Below, piece after piece: positions 1 to 5,044 of a DNA stretch of 5,044 nucleotides. The stretch is taken from positions 1 through 5,044 of the forward strand of contig JAHDDA010000207.1 in the NCBI GenBank assembly GCA_020629595.1, given 5' to 3'. How positions within the stretch are numbered: position 1 is the stretch's first letter; each line of letters begins with the position of its first letter. A program made the position numbers and the translations under genes. The notes under the pieces were generated by a model, which was given only the letters and a program-made list of their open reading frames with translations, did not search any database and was not told the DNA's origin. Source of the stretch: Chitinophagales bacterium. Its GTDB lineage: Bacteria; Bacteroidota; Bacteroidia; Chitinophagales; UBA2359.

Positions 1-2
1 AC

Positions 3-53
3 AAAGGCAGATTTGTAAAACTACATGATGAAGTGCATAATAATAGTAAGTAA
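3..53 (+). CDS. Possible C-terminal end of an upstream gene (partial)
   Basis: Reading frame 3 is open from the window edge for 16 codons and ends in TAA at 51-53, giving KGRFVKLHDEVHNNSK. The charged, hydrophilic composition would suit a protein C-terminus, and frames 1 and 2 stop earlier. An open stretch this short occurs by chance, so this is only a candidate. No family can be recognised. The sequence to the left of the window would settle it. Confidence 0.2.
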   Translation, partial: KGRFVKLHDEVHNNSK

Positions 54-83
54 ATTTATAGCTACTTTTTCTGAATATTAAAA

Positions 84-94
84 CCCTGTTAGGG
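84..94. other. Short GC-rich hairpin, possible remnant of a terminator
   Basis: CCCT-GTT-AGGG forms a 4-bp stem with a 3-base loop in an otherwise very AT-rich leader. Read on the minus strand it is followed by four T residues, like a minimal intrinsic terminator, but no minus-strand gene ends here. On the + strand it lacks a T-tract. The 9-mer CTGTTAGGG (86-94) recurs in the right arm of the strong terminator at 2701-2709. No good promoter for the gene at 242 was found in 54-241; the best -7-like match, GAATTTTG at 215-222, lacks the leading T. Confidence 0.25.
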
Positions 95-241
95 CTAAAA
101 TATATAATCTATTACCTTCCAAATACTAAGCGAAAAACACTTATTACTATTTTGGTGATGTTGAAAGTATTGTAAAATAAACTAATTTTTAATTTTTTCG
201 TACCAATCTAAAATGAATTTTGTTTTAACTTTAGATGAAAT

Positions 242-1519
242 ATGAAAAATTTTACCCTAATTATATTTTCCTGCTTCAGTTACTTTGCATTATTGGGTCA
301 ACAAGGTACGATTAATCTTCAATTTGCCAATGCAACATATTCTGAAAACAATAGCCTTTTATGTATGGATATACAAATTAGTGCTAATACTGATATTGAA
401 CCTATAAATATTGGAAACTCAAGCATAACAATAAATTATAACATTAATGGATTATCTTTTAATAGCTATCAATCTTTGGGCTTTGATGAGTATGAAGATT
501 GTTTGAATGGTGCATCTGCTTGGAAAGAGCATAGTATTGACTATTCATCTGTACCAGGTAAATTACATATTGTATTAACTTTAGATTTTGCTTTAACTGA
601 AGAAAACACCTATTTAGCTTGTCCAGCCGTAGATGAAGAATGGATAAATATATCAAATATTTGTTTTAATATTTTAGATACGAATACTTTGCCCAATTTA
701 AACTTTGAAGCCGATAATCAGTATTTAGGAATTCCTGGTTCTATTACAGCATACTTTCAAGTAGCTAATGTTTATGGGTACAATGAATTACCCAATAGTG
801 AAAATTGTATTTTTGACATTGAAGATATAATAATTTGTCCAAATAGTAATTCTACGATTATTTCAGGTCCAGATGGTTTTAATACTTATATGTGGAATAA
901 CAGTGAAATATCGCAAGATTTAGAGGTTTCAGAAATTGGAACATATACCTTAACTGCTGCTACAAGTACTGGATGTTTATACACAGATACCGTAAATGTT
1001 AGTCTGCATCCCCAACCAAATATTGGTATATCTGATGTTTCAATTTGTGAAGATAATATTCCATATTTACTAACAATTCCAGATGAATTTGAGAGTTATC
1101 AATGGAGTAATGGTAGCAACACAAGTAGTACAAGTATATTTAGTGGGGGTACGTACTGGTTAAGGGTTACAGATTCAAATGGATGTGCGTATATCGAACA
1201 TTTTACTATTACTTTAGAAGCACCTGATAGTGATGGTAATTGTTTCACTGTAAATACAGTTAATGCAATAAATGATGATGTAATTTTTGAAATATTTCCA
1301 ATATTTTCAAAAAACTCCATAAACGTATTATTTCCTTCAAATTGTAGAGAAATTGAAGAAATATATTTGTTAAATATACAAGGCGAATTACTAAGGAAAA
1401 TTAGAATTTATGATAACGAAACAGTAAAGATTTTAACAGAAAATCTTAAAGCTGGAATGTATTTTTTACAAGTTAAATGTGGTAATACAATTAGTACAAA
1501 AAAATTCTTTAAGATTTAA
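242..1519 (+). CDS. Secreted adhesin-like protein with Ig/PKD-like repeats and T9SS type A-like sorting domain
   Basis: A 425-residue secreted protein of unknown specific role. Residues 1-19 are a signal peptide (MKNF, then a hydrophobic run ending ALLG). Residues 22-175 look like an all-beta sandwich with cysteines at 41, 87, 127 and 141, all conserved in the next gene; a cohesin or carbohydrate-binding-like fold is possible but is inference. Two Ig/PKD-like repeats follow (about 198-255 and 267-326), each with the pattern I-C, then Y-x-W, then G-T-Y, then GC. Residues 348-425 resemble the T9SS type A sorting domain: FEIFP start, IYLLNIQGELL strand, LKAGMYFLQV and a basic KKFFKI end. The usual YPNP start is replaced by FPIF. 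The family is exported by Sec and then T9SS, usually ending up surface-anchored or released. The start at 242 is chosen because it gives a clean signal peptide; the ATG at 235 is in another frame and soon stops. The protein is likely first in an operon with the paralog 45 bases downstream. Confidence 0.9.
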   Translation: MKNFTLIIFSCFSYFALLGQQGTINLQFANATYSENNSLLCMDIQISANTDIEPINIGNSSITINYNINGLSFNSYQSLGFDEYEDCLNGASAWKEHSIDYSSVPGKLHIVLTLDFALTEENTYLACPAVDEEWINISNICFNILDTNTLPNLNFEADNQYLGIPGSITAYFQVANVYGYNELPNSENCIFDIEDIIICPNSNSTIISGPDGFNTYMWNNSEISQDLEVSEIGTYTLTAATSTGCLYTDTVNVSLHPQPNIGISDVSICEDNIPYLLTIPDEFESYQWSNGSNTSSTSIFSGGTYWLRVTDSNGCAYIEHFTITLEAPDSDGNCFTVNTVNAINDDVIFEIFPIFSKNSINVLFPSNCREIEEIYLLNIQGELLRKIRIYDNETVKILTENLKAGMYFLQVKCGNTISTKKFFKI

Positions 1520-1564
1520 CAAAATCTTGTTTAAAATTAGCCAACTTTTCATAATCATCAAACT

Positions 1565-2662
1565 ATGAATACCATTCATTTGAAAATAATATTTTTTACT
1601 TACCTATTTTTTAATTTTTCATTATCAGAAGCTCAAGAAAATACTGAAATGATTAATATTCAGTTTGCAGAAATTGACTATTCAGAAGACAATGGTACTT
1701 TTTGTGCTACAATACAAGTAGAAGCTGATAACGAAACAATATTTCAAATTGGCACTTCTTCTATTCTTTTTAACTACGATTCTACCGTTATAGAATACAT
1801 AAGTTATACACCTATAAATTTTAATGGGACAGAAAATTGTATAATGGATGTTGCCTCTGCTTGGGATCCGCAACAATGGGATGCTACTTCAGTACCAGGA
1901 ATTTTTAATATTACTCTAACACTTATATCTAATGATTTTAGTTGTCCAACAATAACTAGAGATTGGATTGATGTAGGAACAGTATGTTTTCAAGTATTAG
2001 ATAGTAGTTTATCACCTAATTTAGTTTTTTCAGAAGAAAGTACCTCATTTAATTCCAATATACCAAACAACGGTTCTAACTCTGTTGAAACTGGTACTTT
2101 TGGTAATATTACCGAAAATATATTCCAATCGTGTCCAACTGCAAACTTAGCGTTATCGGTTGCTGAAGAAGTTAGTATTTGCCCTAGCGAATTGCCATTG
2201 ATAATATACAGTTATGTAGATGATTTAGACAACTCCACATATCAATGGTCAACTGGTGATAATTCATCTATAATTGGAGTTTACTATTCGGGAGTTTACA
2301 CACTAAATATAAACTTTGGTAATAATTGCGAGGAAAGCATTTCAACAAATGTAATAGTTCTGAATGATGAAGATTGTATTGAAGAAACACCAACTTCAAA
2401 TTATGATTTAAGTACCGAACCAATAAAAGTTTTTCCAACACTTTCGACTAATTATATTCAACTTGAAATACCAACAGTTCTACAAGAAGAAAAATTTGAT
2501 ATTAAAATTTACGATTTAAGTGGAAAATTGTATTGGCAAGGAACAACAAAAGCAAATGCAAACTATCAAATTGATACACAAAGTTTTCCAATTGGGCAAT
2601 ACATTATTCAGCTTTACAACGAAAAACATAATTGGGCAGAGCAGTTTATAAAAGTAAACTGA
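1565..2662 (+). CDS. Secreted paralog of the preceding protein, with T9SS type A-like sorting domain
   Basis: A 365-residue paralog of the gene at 242. Residues 1-23/24 form a signal peptide (long Phe/Ile-rich core, ending SEAQ). The N-terminal domain (about 28-185) aligns with its neighbour through INxQFA, YSExN, IGxSSI, ASAW, SVPG, LTL, CPxxxxxWI, CFxxLD and PNLxF, including four matching cysteines (47, 92, 127, 141). Only one Ig/PKD-like repeat is present (about 203-265: ICPSELP, YQWSTG, GVYTLN, NNC), against two in the neighbour, which accounts for most of the 60-residue length difference. Residues 286-365 are the sorting tail: IKVFPTLSTNYIQLEIP, FDIKIYDLSGKLYWQG, FPIGQYIIQLYN and EQFIKVN. 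The canonical YPNP is again absent (FPTL here). The 45-base gap before it shows no terminator and no clear promoter, so co-transcription with the upstream gene is likely. A strong hairpin lies 16 bases after the stop. Substrate or binding partner is unknown. Confidence 0.9.
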   Translation: MNTIHLKIIFFTYLFFNFSLSEAQENTEMINIQFAEIDYSEDNGTFCATIQVEADNETIFQIGTSSILFNYDSTVIEYISYTPINFNGTENCIMDVASAWDPQQWDATSVPGIFNITLTLISNDFSCPTITRDWIDVGTVCFQVLDSSLSPNLVFSEESTSFNSNIPNNGSNSVETGTFGNITENIFQSCPTANLALSVAEEVSICPSELPLIIYSYVDDLDNSTYQWSTGDNSSIIGVYYSGVYTLNINFGNNCEESISTNVIVLNDEDCIEETPTSNYDLSTEPIKVFPTLSTNYIQLEIPTVLQEEKFDIKIYDLSGKLYWQGTTKANANYQIDTQSFPIGQYIIQLYNEKHNWAEQFIKVN

Positions 2663-2678
2663 TGTTATGATATAAAAA

Positions 2679-2713
2679 AATCCCCTAACAGTAAATTTTA
2701 CTGTTAGGGGATT
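2679..2713. terminator. Bidirectional intrinsic terminator between convergent genes
   Basis: Two perfect 17-base arms, AATCCCCTAACAGTAAA (2679-2695) and its reverse complement (2697-2713), meet around one central base, so the hairpin would close with a loop of a few A/T residues. On the minus strand the stem runs straight into a T-tract (seven A residues on the + strand at 2674-2680, two of them within the arm), which is a textbook terminator for the carbonic anhydrase gene. On the + strand a run of six T residues (2719-2724) follows after a five-base gap, so it probably also stops transcription from the secreted-protein operon, less ideally. Confidence 0.88.
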
Positions 2714-2738
2714 CTACGTTTTTTAAGTCAAATTAGGC

Positions 2739-3305
2739 TTATAAAAAATCTACTTTTCCAGAATCTAAGTTATAGTAAGCTGGCACAATCTTTACATCGC
2801 CCGAAGCTACCGCATTGCCAATAATTGTAGAACGAGCTGCTAATTCTTTAGCTGTTAATTCTGCATTAATTTTTACAATATCGTTTATTGCTGCTCCTTC
2901 TTGTGCTTTAGATAATGCAGGCGTAATATGCGATAATAAATGGTTTAAGTTATAACCATTGTCGCCACCAGCAGCAGCAGCCGTTACAGCTCCACAGCTT
3001 TGGTGTCCCATAACTACAATTAATTTTGAGCCACAATGTGCAACAGCATATTCAATACTTGCAATGGTAGAACTATTGGCAACATTACCTGCTACACGCA
3101 ATACAAATAATTCACCCAAACCAGTATCGAAAGCCAATTCTGGCACTACTCTACTATCGGCACAACTTAAAACTATTGTGTGTGGTTGTTGTCCTGCTGT
3201 TAATTCCGTTCTGCGGTTAGCATCTTGTAATTTGCCATCTAATTTATCTGCAACAAAGCGTTCGTTACCAGCTTTTAATCTGTCTAAAGTTGCTTGGATA
3301 CTCAT
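2739..3305 (-). CDS. Beta-class carbonic anhydrase
   Basis: A 188-residue enzyme that interconverts CO2 and bicarbonate using zinc; in bacteria this supplies bicarbonate for carboxylases and helps pH control. The beta-class signature is complete: CADSR at 48-52 supplies the Cys48 zinc ligand and the Asp50/Arg52 dyad, and GHQSCGA at 100-106 supplies His101 and Cys104. GNERF (13-17), ELFVLRVAGN (65-74) and SIEYAV (83-88) are further family blocks. Length is typical of short prokaryotic members. There is no signal peptide, so it should be cytoplasmic. It is transcribed alone, with a candidate promoter upstream and a strong terminator 25 bases past the stop. Base composition differs from the neighbours: a hand count of 2941-3240 gives about 42% G+C, against about 28% in sampled parts of the first gene. 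Frequent Ala/Gly codons and a preference for AAC/CGC-type codons suggest high expression, though transfer is not excluded. Four consecutive GCT codons encode Ala109-112, just after the zinc-binding Cys104. Confidence 0.96.
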   Translation of the reverse strand: MSIQATLDRLKAGNERFVADKLDGKLQDANRRTELTAGQQPHTIVLSCADSRVVPELAFDTGLGELFVLRVAGNVANSSTIASIEYAVAHCGSKLIVVMGHQSCGAVTAAAAGGDNGYNLNHLLSHITPALSKAQEGAAINDIVKINAELTAKELAARSTIIGNAVASGDVKIVPAYYNLDSGKVDFL

Positions 3306-3354
3306 TTTTTAAAATTTTGGTTTTGGTTAGTTTAAAAAATCATATTTTAAACTT

Positions 3355-3362
3355 CAAAAATA
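3355..3362 (-). promoter_or_regulatory. Candidate -7 promoter element for the carbonic anhydrase gene
   Basis: On the minus strand the bases read TATTTTTG, a full match to the Bacteroidota -7 consensus TAnnTTTG. It lies about 50 bases upstream of the start at 3305, implying an untranslated leader of roughly 40 bases. The -33 region is weak: only TTA is found at the expected spacing, not TTG. The leader before the ATG is A-rich with no Shine-Dalgarno sequence, as is usual in this phylum. Confidence 0.5.
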
Positions 3363-3457
3363 GTACAATTGTTTAACTTTCGTAATTACATTTTTTTAAA
3401 TAATTAAAACAATCAAATTGAACCAAGCTATTTCACATTTAGTTATTAATCTATGTC

Positions 3458-3529
3458 GCAATTTATTCCGTACGAATAGCAATCGGCAATCGCATTGTTA
3501 TTGCATCATTGCATACTGTAAATCATTGC
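3458..3529. other. Island of repeated GCAAT/ATTGC pentamers in the intergenic region
   Basis: This is the central part of the 317-base gap between the carbonic anhydrase and barrel genes (3306-3622). GCAAT occurs at 3458-3462, 3479-3483 and 3486-3490, and its complement ATTGC at 3500-3504, 3508-3512 and 3525-3529. GCAATCG is an exact tandem 7-mer at 3479-3492, ATCATTGC repeats at 3505-3512 and 3522-3529, and ATTCCGTACGAAT (3465-3477) is a near-palindrome. Hand counts give about 38% G+C over 3461-3550, against about 16% over 3306-3420. No coding frame longer than about 15 codons from an ATG was found. It could be an interspersed repeat, a clustered protein-binding site or a degraded gene fragment; the sequence alone does not decide. 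Confidence 0.4.
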
Positions 3530-3569
3530 CACCACAATACATCGCAACTTGAATTATGAAATACAGTGA

Positions 3570-3596
3570 TAAAACACTAAGTTTGTGAGTGTTTTA
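3570..3596 (+). promoter_or_regulatory. Inverted repeat enclosing a -7 promoter element
   Basis: Perfect 9-base arms TAAAACACT (3570-3578) and AGTGTTTTA (3588-3596) flank a 9-base centre. TAAGTTTG at 3578-3585 matches the Bacteroidota -7 consensus TAnnTTTG, so the putative promoter core sits inside the repeat. Transcription would start in the right arm or just after it, about 30 bases before the barrel-protein start at 3623. The nearest upstream TTG (3549-3551) is 26 bases away, longer than the usual 19-21-base spacer, so the -33 element is unconvincing. A dimeric regulator site over the promoter is one reading; a 5' leader hairpin is the other. Confidence 0.45.
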
Positions 3597-3622
3597 AAGT
3601 TTATTTTACTCAATTTTGTTTT

Positions 3623-3743
3623 ATGAAATTTTTCTACTGCTTTATTTTTAGCTTACTTTCTATTACTATTTCAGCCCAAGTAAGTTTTGATAAGGGTTTT
3701 TATGTAAACAACAATGGCGAAAAAATTGAATGTTACATTAAAA
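3623..3743 (+). repeat. Direct repeat, upstream copy (mate at 4924-5044)
   Basis: These 121 bases match 4924-5044 at 119 positions, at a fixed offset of 1301 bases with no gaps. The differences are C3656/T4957, which changes Leu12 to Phe, and T3688/C4989, a silent change in the Phe22 codon. Similarity begins at the A of the start codon: the bases just upstream are TTTT in one copy and AAAA in the other. The repeat is cut by the window edge, so its full length is unknown. Confidence 0.97.
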
Positions 3744-4891
3744 ATAAAAATTGGAAAAAGTATCCTAATTTTATTTTAACTAAAAAAAACTTGGGTTCTA
3801 ATGCTGTTAAAATTGATATTGCTGAAGTTAGATCTTTTCAAATTGGAGAAGCGCTTAAGTTTGTTAGAAAAAATGTACTTATAGATAATGCTTCTGATAA
3901 TCTTCAAAATTTAGAAAAAACAACTCAATTTAACTTTGTAAAAGAGACAATTTTTTTAAGATATTTAATTGAAGGCGAGAAAAATCTACTTCATTATTCA
4001 GATGGAAATACCAATAAATATTTTTACTATTCAAAAATAGATACTTTACAGCAGTTGGCTTACAAACGAGTTTATGTTGGAAATGAAGGAGTACAAGATA
4101 AATTACACCTTAAAGTTGTGCCATTAAATGAATATAAAGTACAGTTGGGAAGCCTTGTTAATTGCGGTAAAGAAACTGAATTAGCACTTCAAAGCTTAGA
4201 ATATTTACAAAAACCTTTGGTAAAATATTTTAGGGCTTACTACGAATGTTCAGGCAAAGAATACACCGATTTTCTGAAACTAATGAATAAAACCACAATA
4301 GCTGTTTCGCCCAAGTTTGGCGTTCAGTTGGGAAGCTATAAGTTTAATGTTGGTAACTTTAAAACAGATGCTCATATAGACTTAAAAATAAGTTATAGAA
4401 TAGGAGCAGAGTTTGAGTTTAACTTTCCATTCGATAGATATCGTTGGTCTTTGTTGTTAAATCCAATGTTTCAAACATATAAAGGAAACGGAACTTTTGA
4501 TTATGTAAATACAGCCAGTCAGACTTTAGAAGGTACAGTAGAACTTGTACACAATTCCGTTGAGTTTCCTATTCTAGTAAGACGATATTTCTTTTTGAAA
4601 AATAGAAATGCCCTTTTTATACAAGCTGGAACACTAATAGACTTCAATTTTAATTCTTATTTTTCTTACGATAGATTCAATAATTTAAGAGTTTTAGCTG
4701 TATCAGGCACATCACCTTTAGTTTTTGGTTTGGGGTATCGATTCAAAGAACGAGTTGCCTTGGAGTTTCACTACAATTTACCAAGAATGTTGGCTCAAAT
4801 AACTTCTACTTTAAATGCATATCAAAATTTTTCAATTAACTTTTCTTATGCTATTTTTAGAAAAGAGGGTAAACAAATATTAGCTAAATAA
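3623..4891 (+). CDS. Probable outer-membrane beta-barrel protein with periplasmic N-terminal region
   Basis: A 422-residue envelope protein of unknown function. Residues 1-18 are a signal peptide with a signal peptidase I-type end (ITISA, then QVSF). Residues 20-220 form a soluble mixed region beginning GFYVNNNGEKIECYIKNKNW, followed by a lysine-rich alpha/beta stretch with RYLIEGEKNLLHYSDGNTNKYFYY (113-136) and Cys181 and Cys209. This arrangement is common in unnamed Bacteroidota proteins annotated only as outer-membrane barrel proteins. Residues 227-412 show alternating polar/hydrophobic strands typical of a small, roughly eight-stranded barrel: AVSPKFGVQLGSYKF, LKISYRIGAEFEFNF, WSLLLNPMFQTY, SVEFPILVRRYFF, LFIQAGTLIDFNF, PLVFGLGYRF, VALEFHYNL and FSINFSYAIF. 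A nine- to ten-residue basic tail (RKEGKQILAK) follows the last strand instead of the barrel ending at the C-terminus. A nearly identical copy starts 32 bases after the stop with no terminator between them, so the two are probably co-transcribed. Confidence 0.85.
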   Translation: MKFFYCFIFSLLSITISAQVSFDKGFYVNNNGEKIECYIKNKNWKKYPNFILTKKNLGSNAVKIDIAEVRSFQIGEALKFVRKNVLIDNASDNLQNLEKTTQFNFVKETIFLRYLIEGEKNLLHYSDGNTNKYFYYSKIDTLQQLAYKRVYVGNEGVQDKLHLKVVPLNEYKVQLGSLVNCGKETELALQSLEYLQKPLVKYFRAYYECSGKEYTDFLKLMNKTTIAVSPKFGVQLGSYKFNVGNFKTDAHIDLKISYRIGAEFEFNFPFDRYRWSLLLNPMFQTYKGNGTFDYVNTASQTLEGTVELVHNSVEFPILVRRYFFLKNRNALFIQAGTLIDFNFNSYFSYDRFNNLRVLAVSGTSPLVFGLGYRFKERVALEFHYNLPRMLAQITSTLNAYQNFSINFSYAIFRKEGKQILAK

Positions 4892-4923
4892 TCAATTATT
4901 AACACTTCAAAAAATCATAAAAA

Positions 4924-5044
4924 ATGAAATTTTTCTACTGCTTTATTTTTAGCTTATTTTCTATTACTATTTCAGCCCAAGTAAGTTTCGATAAGGGTTT
5001 TTATGTAAACAACAATGGCGAAAAAATTGAATGTTACATTAAAA
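4924..5044 (+). CDS. Tandem copy of the barrel-protein gene (5' end only)
   Basis: Forty complete codons are visible before the window ends. They encode a signal peptide (residues 1-18, ITISA end) and the start of the same mature region, GFYVNNNGEKIECYIK, identical to the upstream protein except for Phe at position 12 inside the hydrophobic core, a conservative change. It starts 32 bases after the preceding stop codon, with an A-rich leader and no recognisable -7 element, so read-through from the upstream gene is the likely source of transcript. Whether it remains a full-length gene, diverges in the barrel region or is truncated cannot be seen here. Confidence 0.88.
   Translation, partial: MKFFYCFIFSLFSITISAQVSFDKGFYVNNNGEKIECYIK

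Noticed and set aside
459..656. 65-codon minus-strand open frame inside the first secreted-protein gene
   Set aside because: It is a shadow of a well-supported + strand gene, with no recognisable domain and no promoter. The frames at 1099-1320 and 1682-1876 on the minus strand are rejected for the same reason.
1520..1564. Terminator or independent promoter between the two secreted-protein genes
   Set aside because: The 45 bases contain no inverted repeat followed by a T-tract and no TAnnTTTG match, so an operon is the simpler reading.
2959..3312. 117-codon open frame on the + strand opposite the carbonic anhydrase
   Set aside because: It lies almost wholly antisense to a gene with complete catalytic motifs, and its Cys/Pro/Leu-rich translation has no domain-like pattern. 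The higher G+C of the real gene keeps this frame open.
3458..3529. CRISPR array or tRNA in the repeated intergenic segment
   Set aside because: The repeated units are 5-8 bases long at irregular spacing and in both orientations, with no regular spacers, and no cloverleaf with acceptor and T arms can be drawn.
3498..3542. Minus-strand mini-frame MYCGGNDLQYAMMQ in the intergenic island
   Set aside because: Fourteen codons with no leader or promoter signal; its amino acids simply reflect the repeated GCAAT pentamers. A + strand 10-codon frame starting at 3556 was dropped likewise.
3623..5044. Insertion sequence or other mobile element explaining the direct repeat
   Set aside because: The repeat is the coding start of the barrel-protein gene itself. 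No transposase, terminal inverted repeats or target-site duplication is visible.

Overview
The window comes from an AT-rich member of the Bacteroidota. Three things point there. Two secreted proteins end in C-terminal regions resembling the type A sorting domain of the type IX secretion system (T9SS), which is confined to this phylum. Candidate promoters match the Bacteroidota -7 element TAnnTTTG. The start codons are preceded by A/T-rich leaders without a convincing Shine-Dalgarno sequence. The gliding or Saprospiraceae/Chitinophagales-type lineages are plausible, but I cannot place it more precisely.

Layout. Positions 1-241 are mostly non-coding, with a possible short C-terminal coding tail (3-53) and a small hairpin (84-94). 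Positions 242-2662 hold two paralogous genes on the + strand, 45 bases apart, each coding for a signal peptide, an N-terminal four-cysteine beta-sandwich-like domain, one or two Ig/PKD-like repeats and a T9SS-type tail. A strong palindromic hairpin (2679-2713) separates them from a convergent minus-strand gene for a beta-class carbonic anhydrase (2739-3305). A 317-base intergenic stretch (3306-3622) follows. It carries a probable promoter for the carbonic anhydrase, an island of repeated GCAAT/ATTGC pentamers, and an inverted repeat enclosing a -7 element in front of the next gene. Positions 3623-4891 encode a probable outer-membrane beta-barrel protein. At 4924 a second copy of that gene begins and is cut by the window edge.

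How the genes relate. The two adhesin-like proteins are probably co-transcribed and displayed on or released from the cell surface. The barrel protein and its tandem copy would also sit in the envelope. The carbonic anhydrase is a cytoplasmic housekeeping enzyme with its own promoter and terminator, and differs from its neighbours in base composition. Nothing ties these units into one pathway. The most notable signals are the two tandem paralog pairs of unrelated surface-protein families within 5 kb, and the near-identity of the barrel-gene copies, which begins exactly at the start codon. I see no defence system, CRISPR array, RNA gene or transposase.
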